The notes: generated from the letters alone by a model not told the origin. Shown: positions 1 to 11,244, counted from the first letter of the stretch. The stretch is 64,000 nucleotides of DNA from CAZYQW01 sp964649825 (GCA_964649825.1 CAZYQW010000081.1:38152-102151), one strand, 5' to 3'. Program-made: numbers and translations.

Positions 1-1
1 C

Positions 2-2263
2 TTTCCGCTCCCGCGCGGGCACGGCGGCACGTCGATCAGCGTGACGTTCGGGCGTGTCGCGCTCGATCGTCTCACGGTGCGGGGAACCGATCGTTCGGAC
101 GGAAGCACGTTCGAGTGGACGGACGAGTTCGACGTGCTCCCTGCAGCGAAGGAAGCGGCGACCGTCGTGCGTTCGGCGCTCTTCCACCTGCTCGGCATGC
201 TGGTGCTCGCCATCCTCTTCCTGCGCGTCCTGTCGTTCGGCGCGCCGTCGCCGCGGCGGCTGTTCCACGCCACGCTCGTCCTCTTCGCGCCGGCCTGCGC
301 GGCGTCCGCGATGCAGTTCCTCGGGTGGGACGCGCGGCTCCCGCTGACCTGGCCCCTCTTTGCCCTGCTCGGCTTTTTCCCCGCGGTCTTCACGCTGCGG
401 CGTGACCTTGGACCAGGCACGAACCGCCGGTTTCCGATCGTGAGTGCCGGCGTCGGTCTCGTGGCGGCGGCCGCGATCGCGTACGAGGCCGGACGGTACG
501 TCGACCGCTTCTACGAGACGATGCGGGATCGCGAACGCCTCGCGATCGAGTTGACGCCGCCGCCGCCGGTCGCCATGTCGGAGCCGGCGGTCCTCGACGC
601 GGGGACTTCCTTCACGGCGGCGGGACCATGGCGCGACTTCCGTCTGACGATGCGCGTCGTGGCGAGCCCGGACGCGGTCGTCCAGGTGCGGACGCGCGGC
701 TCGGGGCCGTCGGTGGCCGAGGGAATCTCCCTGATGCTGTCGCCCGACGAGCAGTGGGACGGGGGCTTCTACGAGGAAGCGGCGACGTCGTTCGGGCCGC
801 TGGGGTCGCGCGCTCGCTCGCTTCCCGAGCGGACGCCGGTCGAGATCGGCGTCGACGTCCGGGGGCGGTCGTTCGCCGGGTCCGTCGACGGCCGCCTCGT
901 GGCCGAAGCGACGACGCGGCACTGCCCGCGCGGCGACGTCTCGGTCCTCGCCGTGCGGGGACGGGTCGAGCTGTCGAGGCTCGAGATCGTGGCGATCGCG
1001 AGCGCCGACGCCGCTCCGTCGCCGTGGGTCGACCGGCTGCGCGGTGCCCTGTTCGCGATCCTGGTGATCGTCGCGTACGCGTGCCTCGGCCCGCGCGTGG
1101 CGGCGGGCGCGTGGGTGCGCTGGGCCGCGGCGATGGGACTGGCGGCGGCGCCGGCCGCGCTCGCGCTCCGCTCGCTCGAGCCGGCCGCGCCGGAACTGCT
1201 TGCGATCGCCGTGTCCCTGGTCGGCGCGGCGATCCTGGCGTTGCTCGCGCCGCTGGCCCACGGCCGGTCCGCCGCCTGGCCCACGCGGCTGGCGTCGGGA
1301 ATCCTCGTCGTCGCCGCTGCGTTCGTCACCATTCGAGAGCTGCGCGCGCCGCCGTGGCCGTTCGACTCGGTCTCGGGGCGGGAGCTGCGCATGACCGACT
1401 GGAGCGTTGCGCGCCTGACCATGGGGCTCGAGCACGTGCAGCACCCCGCGCTCCGGCGCTGGAACCGCTACCTCGTCGGGCACGAGCTGCGAGAGCGCGT
1501 GCACCACGTCGCGAAGGAGGCGGGGACGACGCGGGTGCTGTTCCTCGGCACGTCGAGCACGTTCGGGTATCGCGCGGACGTCCCCTACGGCTTTCGCGTC
1601 GAGAGGCGGCTGCGCGAGGCCGGACACGACGTCGAATGCATGATCGGCGCCTACTCGGGCTCGACCGGCGCGCGGCAGTACTTCCAGTTGAGGAACGTGC
1701 TGCTCCAGTTCGAGCCGGACGTCGTCTGTTTGTCGCTCGGCTGGAACGACACGTTCGCGCTGTCGTTGGTGGATGAACTCGCCTACCTCGAGGAGGTGAG
1801 CGCGCCGGGGTACGAGCGATCCTGGTTCGCGGACCGGCGGCTCGACGTGGAGACCGCGCGACGATCGCAGCGGATCGGCAACCTCTCCGAGGCGATCGAA
1901 TCCGGCGGGGACGAACGTCCGATCCCGGACGAGTTCGCCTCCGCGCCGGCGCGTTTCGAGCGGGTGCTCGAGGCGTTCGCACGGCTGGGCGAGAGCCACG
2001 GGTACCGGTTGATCCTCGTCAAGGAGCCGTACTTCCAACCTCGACCCCATCTGTTCACCGCGCGGTTCCACGCGATGATGGACGAGGTCGGTCAACGGCA
2101 TGGACTGACCGTCGTCGACCCGAAGCCGGCCCTCGCCGCGCGCGGCGGGAGGAAGTTGTACCTGGACGCGGTCCACCCCAAGGATTCCGGTCACGAAGCG
2201 ATGGCCGCAGCGCTCTTCCCGTACGTCCGCGCCGCGGTCGAGGCGGTCGCAGCGTCCCATTAG
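2..2263 (+). CDS. SGNH/GDSL-type hydrolase with membrane segments (5' partial)
   Basis: The frame is open to the left edge, so the true start lies outside the window; GTG at 41 is only an internal candidate. In order there are the tail of a concanavalin/LamG-like beta domain, membrane helices (about bases 180-520), a second LamG-like domain (about 580-1000), more helices (about 1040-1350) and a C-terminal SGNH hydrolase domain (from about 1535). That domain shows a GTSS block-I serine motif, a GWND block-III motif and a DAVHPKDSGH block-V Asp/His pair. The ends of the two LamG-like segments resemble each other, indicating internal duplication. Such proteins usually deacylate or acylate envelope polysaccharide, but the substrate cannot be told from sequence. 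The SGNH call is firm; the role is open. Confidence 0.75.
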   Translation, partial: FPLPRGHGGTSISVTFGRVALDRLTVRGTDRSDGSTFEWTDEFDVLPAAKEAATVVRSALFHLLGMLVLAILFLRVLSFGAPSPRRLFHATLVLFAPACAASAMQFLGWDARLPLTWPLFALLGFFPAVFTLRRDLGPGTNRRFPIVSAGVGLVAAAAIAYEAGRYVDRFYETMRDRERLAIELTPPPPVAMSEPAVLDAGTSFTAAGPWRDFRLTMRVVASPDAVVQVRTRGSGPSVAEGISLMLSPDEQWDGGFYEEAATSFGPLGSRARSLPERTPVEIGVDVRGRSFAGSVDGRLVAEATTRHCPRGDVSVLAVRGRVELSRLEIVAIASADAAPSPWVDRLRGALFAILVIVAYACLGPRVAAGAWVRWAAAMGLAAAPAALALRSLEPAAPELLAIAVSLVGAAILALLAPLAHGRSAAWPTRLASGILVVAAAFVTIRELRAPPWPFDSVSGRELRMTDWSVARLTMGLEHVQHPALRRWNRYLVGHELRERVHHVAKEAGTTRVLFLGTSSTFGYRADVPYGFRVERRLREAGHDVECMIGAYSGSTGARQYFQLRNVLLQFEPDVVCLSLGWNDTFALSLVDELAYLEEVSAPGYERSWFADRRLDVETARRSQRIGNLSEAIESGGDERPIPDEFASAPARFERVLEAFARLGESHGYRLILVKEPYFQPRPHLFTARFHAMMDEVGQRHGLTVVDPKPALAARGGRKLYLDAVHPKDSGHEAMAAALFPYVRAAVEAVAASH

Positions 2264-2513
2264 ATCGATCCACTTCGATAGATCCGGGGCGGATGCGCCG
2301 CGATGCAGGGGCTGGAGCGCTGTGCCGAATTGGCACGCGGGGCGAGCCTGCGGTCGGTGAAGATCGTCGCTGAAGCGACGTTCTGCTTCGGAATCGCCGC
2401 GGCACGCCGCATGCTGTCTGTCGAATCCTGTTCGAATGTCCATGTCGTCTCGCAACCCGCGGCCGCGCCACCGCACGCGGGGTCCACGTCAGTCCGATGA
2501 GAGGATCCAACGA

Positions 2514-4346
2514 ATGAAGAGCTGGCGAATGAAGAGCTGGAACCGCTGGTTTGCGTCCTTCGTGCTCGCCGTAGTGGTCGTCCCCACGTCCATGGCCGCG
2601 CCGAGCGACGCGCCGACGGACGAGGTCGTCGTCACCAAGGCGGCCAAGATCGTCGACATCAAGATCACCGGGGCGAACGAGGATCCGATCCCGGAGAATC
2701 CGCTCGGCCCGACGGTCCGGAACTTCCGAGCGAACCTCCTGCGGCTCCGCCAGATCGCGGCCGACGAGGACGTCGCCGGCGTGCGGCTGAAGCTGAGCGG
2801 CTCCCCGGACTTCGCCCGGACCATCGACCTCGTCGACGAGCTCCGGCGCCTGAAGGCGGCCGGCAAGAAGGTCGTGTGCTACACGGAGTCCCTCGATCAG
2901 CGATCGCTCGTCTTCGCGTCCCTCGCCGACCTCCTGGCGATGCCACCGTCCGGAATGGTGGCGCTCGAAGGGATGACGATCGAAGCCATGTACCTGAAGG
3001 ACCTCTTCGCGATGCTCGACATCCGGTTCGAGGTCATCCACATCGGGAACTTCAAGACCGCCTACGAGGACATGGCACGCGACACGATGAGCGACGAGCA
3101 GCGCAAGGTGCTCGGCATCCTGCTCGACGAGTTCTATGCGCAGATCCAGACCACCATCGCCGAGAACCGTGGCATCGAGCGATCGAAGGTCGAAGCCGCC
3201 TACGACAAGCTCCTCTTCGATCCCGAGGACGCCAAGCAGTTCGGGTTGATCGACGCGGTCGCATACGAGGACGCTTTCGAGGAACGCGTCGAGGAGATGT
3301 TCGGTGGCAAGGTCGAGTTCGACGAGAAGTACGGTGACAGGAGCGTGGAGGACATCGAGAAGATGCTCGAGAGTCCGTTCGCGATGTTCTCCCTGCTGCC
3401 GAAGCTGCTCAATCCGCCGAAGCCGAAGCTGAAGGACGAGCCGCGAATCGCGATCGTCTACGCGTCCGGACCGATCATGAGCGGCAAGAGCCAGCGCGGC
3501 CTGGACGGCTCGGTCTCCTCGATGGGGAGCGAGACGATCGTCGAGGCGCTCGAGGAAGCGCTCGAGGACGATTGGGTCCGCGCCGTCATCCTCCGCGTCA
3601 ACAGCCCGGGCGGATCGGCCCTCGCGAGCGACATGATCTGGCGGGCTACGCAGCGCGTGAAGGCGAAGAAGCCGATCATCGCGTCGATGGGCGGGGTCGC
3701 CGGGTCGGGTGGCTACTGGATCTCGATGGGTTGCGACCGGATCATCGCGCAGCCGAGCACGATCACCGGTTCGATCGGCGTGGTCGGCATGCTTCCCGAC
3801 GTGTCGCAGGCGCTGAAGCGGTTCGGCGTGAACGTGCAGGTCGTGTCCAAGGGCCCGCACGGCGAGGACCTCGCGATCCTCCAGAAGGGTCCGACTCCGT
3901 TCCTGAAGGAGACGATCCGCCAGAGCATGCTCGACGTCTACGACGAGTTCATCACGAAGGTTTCGACCGGCCGCCGCATGAATCCGCAGGTGCTCGAGAC
4001 GCTGGCTCGCGGGCGCGTCTGGACCGGGCGGCAGGCGGTCGACCTGAACCTCGTCGACGAGATCGGCGGACTCGAGCGATCGATCGAGGTCGCGTGCGAG
4101 CTCGGTGGGGGGCTCGACCCGAAGACGGTGACCATCGCCGAGCTCCCGACCCCGCCGACGTTCATGGAGGCGCTCGAGGACGCGTTCGGCGACATGATCA
4201 CGGTCGAAGGTCAGGTGAAGCGGATCGCCACCGAGCTCGGGTACGGGGACTTGGTCCAGATCGCAGAGTCCCTGCTCGAGAAGCGCGGCAGCGTCGGCGC
4301 GCACAACATCCAGGCGGTCATGCCGTTCCAGCTCCTGTTCCGCTGA
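2514..4346 (+). CDS. sppA: Signal peptide peptidase SppA (67K type)
   Basis: A tandem ClpP/crotonase-fold serine protease of 610 residues that degrades cleaved signal peptides at the cytoplasmic membrane. An N-terminal signal/anchor of hydrophobic residues precedes two homologous halves. The general-base lysine lies in the GNFKTAYE motif (about K181) and the nucleophile in GSGGYW (about S398), the Lys/Ser dyad split across halves as in the E. coli enzyme. ATG at 2514 is chosen because a GAGAGG ribosome site lies upstream; a second ATG at 2529 follows a duplicated 12-base sequence and could also serve. A strong hairpin follows the gene. Confidence 0.93.
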   Translation: MKSWRMKSWNRWFASFVLAVVVVPTSMAAPSDAPTDEVVVTKAAKIVDIKITGANEDPIPENPLGPTVRNFRANLLRLRQIAADEDVAGVRLKLSGSPDFARTIDLVDELRRLKAAGKKVVCYTESLDQRSLVFASLADLLAMPPSGMVALEGMTIEAMYLKDLFAMLDIRFEVIHIGNFKTAYEDMARDTMSDEQRKVLGILLDEFYAQIQTTIAENRGIERSKVEAAYDKLLFDPEDAKQFGLIDAVAYEDAFEERVEEMFGGKVEFDEKYGDRSVEDIEKMLESPFAMFSLLPKLLNPPKPKLKDEPRIAIVYASGPIMSGKSQRGLDGSVSSMGSETIVEALEEALEDDWVRAVILRVNSPGGSALASDMIWRATQRVKAKKPIIASMGGVAGSGGYWISMGCDRIIAQPSTITGSIGVVGMLPDVSQALKRFGVNVQVVSKGPHGEDLAILQKGPTPFLKETIRQSMLDVYDEFITKVSTGRRMNPQVLETLARGRVWTGRQAVDLNLVDEIGGLERSIEVACELGGGLDPKTVTIAELPTPPTFMEALEDAFGDMITVEGQVKRIATELGYGDLVQIAESLLEKRGSVGAHNIQAVMPFQLLFR

Positions 4347-4393
4347 GCGGAAGTCGGGCGAGGGATCCTGAGATCCAGCCCGAGGATCCAGCG

Positions 4394-4428
4394 CGAGCCC
4401 GCGGATCGGTCGCCGGTCCGCGGGCTCG
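4394..4428. terminator. Perfect 12-bp hairpin between convergent genes
   Basis: Arms CGAGCCCGCGGA and TCCGCGGGCTCG are perfectly complementary around an 11-base loop. The hairpin lies 47 bases after sppA and on the far side of the convergent esterase stop. The T-run is short (TT then CC), so it may work as a bidirectional or factor-assisted terminator. Confidence 0.6.
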
Positions 4429-4547
4429 TTCCGTCGGCGGGACGGCTGCCCGCGGAAGAAACCCCACGAGTCGTTCCGCTCCCGGTTCCGGCCGGCGTCG
4501 TGCGAGGAACGGGTTGCGCGGTTGCGATGAGGGACGACGACCCGGGC

Positions 4548-5630
4548 TCAACGCGGTAGGCGTGGATGCGCGCGAAAGAAGCGCCAGATCTCCACCGTCG
4601 CGTCGAACTCGGCGGTCGGTACGTCGGCCGCGCGGCGGATCACGGGGCCGCCCGGCCACGTGTGGCCCTCGTCGGCGATCGATACGACGACGAGGGCCCG
4701 TCCGGCTGCGTCCCCCGGCGCGGACCACGTCTCGATCGTCACCTTGCCGCATCGTTCGCGCCCGGGCGTCGGCTCGAGCCCGAGTCGCTCGACGTAGTAC
4801 GCCGTCGCTTCCGCGACCGACGCGTCGACTCGATCCTGCGCGCGTCCCACCGCCCGCGCGGGACGACCGCCGTCGTACCCGACGTGCTCATCCGCGCGCC
4901 CGTGGATCATCATGACGGAGATCGGCGTGGTCGAATCGGTCGCGGTGAAGTTCATCGCGCCGGAGACGTCCGCGATCGCCGCGAACACGTCGGCCGCTTC
5001 GCGCGCCAGGCGATGGACCATCATCCCGCCGTTCGACATTCCGGTCGCGAACACGCGGCCGCGGTCGACCGGCGCACGTTGCGCGATCTCGTCGACGAGC
5101 GCGCGCAGGAAACCGACGTCGTCCACGTCGTTCTCGACCGCGTAGACGGGGAGGCCGCCGCTGTTCCACGTGAGCAGCACGCTCGGGAGCGCGCCGGTGC
5201 CGTTCGGGTAGGCGACGAGAAAGCCCTCCTCGTCGGCGAGCGCCGAGAAGCGCGTCATCCGCTCGGCGTTCGTCGCGTTGCCGCCGCCCCCGTGCAGCAC
5301 GACGACGAGCGGGAGGGGACCTTCGAATCGGTCGCTCGGCACGTGCAGGCGCGCGGTTCGTTCGCGGCCCTGATGCGAGATCGTGATCTCGACGTCGCCG
5401 GGGGCGGCTTGCGGCGCGACCGTGCCGGGGGCGATGGCGTCGCGCAGACGGCGTCGCGTTTCGATGAACGCGGGCTGAGTGCGGCGGAGGCGGTCCTTCA
5501 CCGCGACGCCGTCGACGCGCTCCTCCTCCACCCAGTCGGCGAGATACGTGGTGACGGGGGAGAGGTCGGGCTCGCCGTCGCCGGCGTTCGCCGAGAACAA
5601 GAGGATGATGAACAGCTTCAAGGTCGCCAT
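4548..5630 (-). CDS. Secreted PHB-depolymerase-type esterase (LpqC-like)
   Basis: An alpha/beta hydrolase of 360 residues of the polyhydroxybutyrate depolymerase / feruloyl esterase family. A short hydrophobic leader (first about 16 residues) suggests export. The oxyanion-hole motif HGGGGN is followed by the nucleophile elbow GMSNGG (about S199), an acidic member in MIHGRADEHV, and the histidine in EGHTWPGG. These match the catalytic triad of the family. ATG at 5630 is preceded by GGAGACC. An upstream ORF extension overlaps the divergent kinase gene and was discarded. The substrate could be a polyester, acetyl-xylan or feruloyl ester; sequence alone does not decide. Confidence 0.85.
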   Translation of the reverse strand: MATLKLFIILLFSANAGDGEPDLSPVTTYLADWVEEERVDGVAVKDRLRRTQPAFIETRRRLRDAIAPGTVAPQAAPGDVEITISHQGRERTARLHVPSDRFEGPLPLVVVLHGGGGNATNAERMTRFSALADEEGFLVAYPNGTGALPSVLLTWNSGGLPVYAVENDVDDVGFLRALVDEIAQRAPVDRGRVFATGMSNGGMMVHRLAREAADVFAAIADVSGAMNFTATDSTTPISVMMIHGRADEHVGYDGGRPARAVGRAQDRVDASVAEATAYYVERLGLEPTPGRERCGKVTIETWSAPGDAAGRALVVVSIADEGHTWPGGPVIRRAADVPTAEFDATVEIWRFFRAHPRLPR

Positions 5631-5879
5631 GAGGTCTCCAGTGCGTCGCAGTCGGGTCCGTTCGGGTTCGGCGCCGGTGTTTCGCTGGTCAGGAAACCGG
5701 CGTCGTCGTCGGCGGTGGCGCCGATTCTCGCCGGTGCTCCCATTCTCGCCTCGGCCCGCCGGCGGCCGACGGGAATCGCGCCCCGCGCCCGCGTTCGTCC
5801 GCCGGCGGCGATTCGCGCCGGGGCAGTCGAGCGTGACGTCTCGACGCGCCCGGCTTGGAGCCGGCAGAATGCTCGGACG

Positions 5880-7616
<1,737 letters not shown>

Positions 7617-7628
7617 GCGTGTCGGGCC

Positions 7629-7661
7629 AGGGGTGTCCGGAGGACTCGCGTGAGCACCCCT
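7629..7661. terminator. Possible hairpin between convergent kinase and helicase genes
   Basis: AGGGGTG and CACCCCT are complementary with an inner GTCC-GGA-GGAC stem. It lies in the 56-base gap between two converging stops. There is no T-run, so this is a weak call. Confidence 0.3.
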
Positions 7662-7672
7662 TCGGCGCCCGG

Positions 7673-9658
7673 CTAGCCGAGCTCGAGTTGCCGCTTCGCG
7701 TCGACCGCGTCGCGGTTCACGAGCTCGATCGCCCGGTCGAGCTTCTCGATGAACGAACGCTCGGCGGTGACCGCCTTCTTGAGCTGCCGGATCACCTGGA
7801 CGGTCAGGCGGAACACCCGCACGATGTCGCCGAGGGACGCGTTCGTCAGGTCGAGCAGATCGTCGAGGTCGGCGCCGCTCGCGAACGCGTGAAGGCAGGA
7901 GCCGATCTTGAAGTTGGGGGGGCGCACGGTGCCGGCGATCTCATGCTTGTGCTCGGCATCGACGACCCGCTGCACGATCCGTTCGACGTCGGCGTGATGC
8001 TCGCCGAGCACGCGCCGATCCATCGGCCGGAACAGGTCGCCGCGCCGTTCCTCGAACACGAGCGAACCAAGCACGACCACGCACTGCGCGGCGTCGAGCC
8101 ACTCGAGAAGCCCCGAGAAGAACAGCTCCGTAACGGGGAGCTCGAACCCGTTGATGCGTGACGCGACGAACCCCTTCTCGGTGATCTCGTTCTCGCCGCG
8201 GATGTAGTCGAGATCGCGCAGCAACGCGAGCCGCTGGTCGATTGCGAGGATCTGCTTCTTCTGGTTCTTCTCCTTCTTCTTCCGCGGCATCTGGTTCCAC
8301 TGGAAGTTGTTGAACGAGCGTTCCCAGGCGTCGAAGATGCGCGGGCCGAGCACGCGATGGAGATTGATGATCGTCGAGTACGACAGGTTGAAGCGGCTCT
8401 TGATCGGCTCGATCTGCCCGTAGAGGACGTGGCGGACGTCCTCGATGTCGGTGATGCGAGAGTCGTCGATCACGCTGTAGACAAGGCCTTCGGAATCGAT
8501 CCCCTGCCGGCCGGCGCGCCCGGCCATCTGGTGGTACTCCCGACACTTGATGAAGTCGAAACCGACGCCGTCGAACTTCCGAAGGCTCGAGAAGACCACG
8601 CTCCGCGCCGGCATATTGATGCCGAGCGCGAACGTCTCGGTCGTGAAGAGCAGGCGCAGGAGACCGGAGGTGAAGAGGCGCTCGACGAGCTCTTTGTGGA
8701 GCGGCAGGAGCCCGGCGTGGTGGTAGCTGACGCCGCGCGTCGCGAGGTAGCGCAGACCCTTCAGGGTCTCGTCCCGGTCCATGCGGAACGTCGCGGCGAT
8801 CTCGTCGAAGAGGACGCCGATCCGATCGCGTTCCGTGGTCGAGAGGAGGTCCCGATCGTGGTAGTTCTTCGCGCGCCGTTCGCACTCCTTGCGGCTGAAG
8901 CAGAAGTAGAGGATCGGCAACGAGCCGGACTGCCGCAGGAAGTCGACGACGTCGTTCTGCGGCCCGCGCGTCGAGTGACGCCGATTCGCGCGGGGCAGGC
9001 GGGTCACCTGGTCGGCGCGCTTGGCGCCCATCCCCGGGAAGAAGAGGTAGTGCCGCAGGGGCACCGGCCGATCGAAGTGGCGGATCACCTCCAGCGGCTC
9101 GTGGCGGACGCTCTCGATCCACTCGCCGAACTGGGAGAGGTTGGAAACGGTCGCGGACAGGCAGATGAATCGAATGTGGGACGGGGCGAAGATGATCGAC
9201 TCCTCCCAGACCGTCCCGCGCTCGACGTCGTCCATGTAGTGAATCTCGTCGAACACCACGTACTCGACGTCATGAAGCTCCTCGGGCGACTCGAAGATCG
9301 TGTTGCGGAAGATCTCGGTCGTCATGACGAGGAGCGGCGCGAGCGGGTTGATCGTGACGTCGCCGGTCATGATCCCGACTTCGACGCCGGGTTCGGCCTT
9401 GAAGTCGCGGTACTTCTGGCTCGACAGCGCCTTGATCGGGGCGGTGTAGATGGCGCGTCCGCCGCGCTGCAGGGTCTCCTCGATGGCGTACTCGGCGACG
9501 AGCGTCTTTCCGGCCCCCGTCGGCGCGGAGAGCAGCACCGACTTTCCCGCCTCGATCGCTTCGAGCGCCTCCTCCTGAAAGGGGTTCAAGGTCAGACCGC
9601 GGTAGACGCGCGCGGCGCGGTTCGGGTCTCGCGACTTGACGGGACGTTTCTTCTTCAA
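7673..9658 (-). CDS. SKI2/Mtr4-like DEAD/DEAH-box helicase
   Basis: A superfamily 2 RNA/DNA helicase of about 660 residues. Motif I is APTGAGKT (about K51), motif II DEIH, motif III SAT, and motif VI QMAGRAGRQG. A long C-terminal region carries a lysine-rich stretch (KKKEKNQKK) and a helical end like the DSHCT region of SKI2-family helicases (bacterial HelY-type). The start is uncertain: no in-frame ATG exists near the domain edge. TTG at 9658, 13 codons before the Q-motif-like segment, is chosen because longer frames run under the divergent small gene. The probable role is RNA turnover or ribosome-associated RNA remodelling. Confidence 0.8.
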   Translation of the reverse strand: MKKKRPVKSRDPNRAARVYRGLTLNPFQEEALEAIEAGKSVLLSAPTGAGKTLVAEYAIEETLQRGGRAIYTAPIKALSSQKYRDFKAEPGVEVGIMTGDVTINPLAPLLVMTTEIFRNTIFESPEELHDVEYVVFDEIHYMDDVERGTVWEESIIFAPSHIRFICLSATVSNLSQFGEWIESVRHEPLEVIRHFDRPVPLRHYLFFPGMGAKRADQVTRLPRANRRHSTRGPQNDVVDFLRQSGSLPILYFCFSRKECERRAKNYHDRDLLSTTERDRIGVLFDEIAATFRMDRDETLKGLRYLATRGVSYHHAGLLPLHKELVERLFTSGLLRLLFTTETFALGINMPARSVVFSSLRKFDGVGFDFIKCREYHQMAGRAGRQGIDSEGLVYSVIDDSRITDIEDVRHVLYGQIEPIKSRFNLSYSTIINLHRVLGPRIFDAWERSFNNFQWNQMPRKKKEKNQKKQILAIDQRLALLRDLDYIRGENEITEKGFVASRINGFELPVTELFFSGLLEWLDAAQCVVVLGSLVFEERRGDLFRPMDRRVLGEHHADVERIVQRVVDAEHKHEIAGTVRPPNFKIGSCLHAFASGADLDDLLDLTNASLGDIVRVFRLTVQVIRQLKKAVTAERSFIEKLDRAIELVNRDAVDAKRQLELG

Positions 9659-9706
9659 CGGATCATCCGGGTCCAGCGGGGAGCGGGGGTCGGGTCCATT
9701 TCCAAC

Positions 9707-9736
9707 TTGAGGGCGGTTCAGCGCCCCTGCTAGAGT
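9707..9736 (+). promoter_or_regulatory. Sigma-70-type promoter for the small gene at 9855
   Basis: TTGAGG (9707-9712) and TAGAGT (9731-9736) are separated by 18 bases, upstream of the 86-codon gene and pointing towards it. Confidence 0.5.
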
Positions 9737-9854
9737 GCGTCGCGCCGCGGGAGACGAATGGTCTCTCGCTTCTGCGACATCTGAGGACCGACAACCGGAG
9801 ATGCAAGCCGGAACCAGAAAAGGCGGGCGGCGGAAACGGAAGCGGAACAGGAAA

Positions 9855-10115
9855 ATGGAAAAAGCGTCGGGCGGAAACTTCGTGAACATCAACCGTCGTC
9901 TGGCCGCGGTGAAGGTCGTCGTCGACCTGCTCAACCAGGAGCTCGACCTCGGCAAGGCGGACAAGGCGATCAGCCTCGACCGCGATCGGCTGGACGCGGC
10001 GGTGACGCTGCTCGAGGACTTCGTCGGCGACGTCGCCGCTCTCCTCAAGACGAGCGGTGGTGACGACCGCAAGGTGGTCGAGCCGCAGCGCGGCACTGTG
10101 AACCGGGTGAACTGA
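9855..10115 (+). CDS. Small helical protein of unknown function
   Basis: An 86-residue protein I do not recognise. It is mostly amphipathic helix (heptad-like Leu/Val spacing between about residues 12 and 60) with a charged tail. ATG at 9855 follows ACAGGAAA, a fair ribosome site. Longer starts at 9801 and GTG 9735 would add a lysine/arginine-rich leader, but 9735 overlaps the proposed -10 box. It lies 35 bases before the FtsQ-like gene, so co-transcription is likely. No function is assigned. Confidence 0.6.
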   Translation: MEKASGGNFVNINRRLAAVKVVVDLLNQELDLGKADKAISLDRDRLDAAVTLLEDFVGDVAALLKTSGGDDRKVVEPQRGTVNRVN

Positions 10116-10149
10116 GCCCTCCAAGGACGCGGGCGCGCGGTAGGCAACG

Positions 10150-11091
10150 ATGGTGAAACGGCGGCCCGTCAAGGTCACCGGGATCGGCTGGGACGCGGCC
10201 CACCTGCGTGCTCTCACGACGCCGGTCGCGCGTGCGTTGGCCGGCGGCATCGTGCTGGTGAGCCTCGGGTTGATCGCGGACCGGCTGGCCGAGGTCGCCC
10301 AGGGCTCGAGCCGGTTCCAGGTCGATCCCGCCTGCGTCCTCGAGGAGCGGAGCCCTTCGTGGCTGCCCGAGTCGATCGGGCACGAGATCCGGGTCGCGCT
10401 GCAGGCCGCTCCTCCGGTGTCGCTCTTCGCCCCCGATTTCGGGGGACGGCTGCGCGACGCGGTGAAGTCCGCCACCCCCTGGATCGGCACGGTCGAGCGC
10501 GTCGAACGCATCTTCCCCAACCGGGCGCGCGTCGATCTGACCCTTCGCCGGCCCGTCGTCGCCATCGAGCATGAGGGGCACCGATACTTGCTCGATGGCA
10601 GCGGCCGAGTGCTCCACCGCGAGCCGCGCAGCCAGCCGACGAGCTTCCGCTTCCCGGTCTACCCTGTGTTCGGCGTCCGGGCCGGGGCGCCGACGGTCGG
10701 TGCGGTCTCGGACGACCGCGAGGTGTTGGCCGCGGTGCGAGTCGCGGAAGAGCTGCGTGCCCTGCCCTCCGCGCACCGGGATCTGGTACGACAGATCGAA
10801 CCCGTCGCGCTCGAGGTGCGCCGCTCGATCCGTGGCTCGGTCGCCGCGGCCGGCGAGGTGCATATCCGGACCGCGAGCGGTGTGCTGGTGGAATGGGGGC
10901 GTGCACGTTCCGGTGCGCTCGGATTGGCCGACGTGCCGGTCGACCGGAAGATCGAGCACCTGGCCCGGATCATGAAGGTCTACCCGCGCCTCGCGGGCCT
11001 CGAGGAGGCACGGCTCAACTTCGACGTGCCGCACTACCGACCGATCGGCGGCGCGCTCCAGTTCCTCGAGGCAGACGGGGATGGCTCGTGA
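10150..11091 (+). CDS. FtsQ/DivIB-like cell-division protein
   Basis: A 313-residue single-pass membrane protein. A hydrophobic segment at about residues 35-55 is followed by an extracytoplasmic POTRA-like region. The middle (about 115-160) shows the FtsQ-type pattern: VERVERIFPNRARVDLTLRRPVV, where the FPN turn precedes a strand ending in a 'P-V-A' step, then a YLLDGSGRVL segment. FtsQ links FtsB/FtsL to the divisome. The similarity is by pattern only; there are no neighbouring mur or fts genes to support it. A generic POTRA-domain protein is the alternative. Confidence 0.55.
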   Translation: MVKRRPVKVTGIGWDAAHLRALTTPVARALAGGIVLVSLGLIADRLAEVAQGSSRFQVDPACVLEERSPSWLPESIGHEIRVALQAAPPVSLFAPDFGGRLRDAVKSATPWIGTVERVERIFPNRARVDLTLRRPVVAIEHEGHRYLLDGSGRVLHREPRSQPTSFRFPVYPVFGVRAGAPTVGAVSDDREVLAAVRVAEELRALPSAHRDLVRQIEPVALEVRRSIRGSVAAAGEVHIRTASGVLVEWGRARSGALGLADVPVDRKIEHLARIMKVYPRLAGLEEARLNFDVPHYRPIGGALQFLEADGDGS

Positions 11092-11123
11092 GCGGCTCGG
11101 AGCGCGGGGACGTCGACGTCCCC

Positions 11124-11151
11124 TTGACACACGCACTTCCGGCCGTAGATT
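11124..11151 (+). promoter_or_regulatory. Strong sigma-70 promoter of rplM-rpsI
   Basis: A consensus TTGACA (11124-11129), a 16-base spacer, and TAGATT (11146-11151) lie 94 bases upstream of rplM, leaving a leader of roughly 85 bases. Confidence 0.75.
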
Positions 11152-11191
11152 AGCGCGTTTCGCGCAGAGGCAAGACAGGGCGGTCGTGGCT

Positions 11192-11226
11192 CACGTTCAC
11201 GCCCCGTCATCCGCCGGCGGAACGTG
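11192..11226 (+). promoter_or_regulatory. Hairpin in the rplM leader
   Basis: CACGTTC (11192-11198) pairs exactly with GAACGTG (11220-11226). The loop contains a second small palindrome CCGCCGGCGG (11211-11220). The stem ends five bases before the AGGAG ribosome site of rplM, so it is well placed for translational feedback. Autoregulation by L13 is inferred from position and from known ribosomal-protein leaders elsewhere. Confidence 0.4.
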
Positions 11227-11244
11227 TGACCAGGAGCTTTCGTG

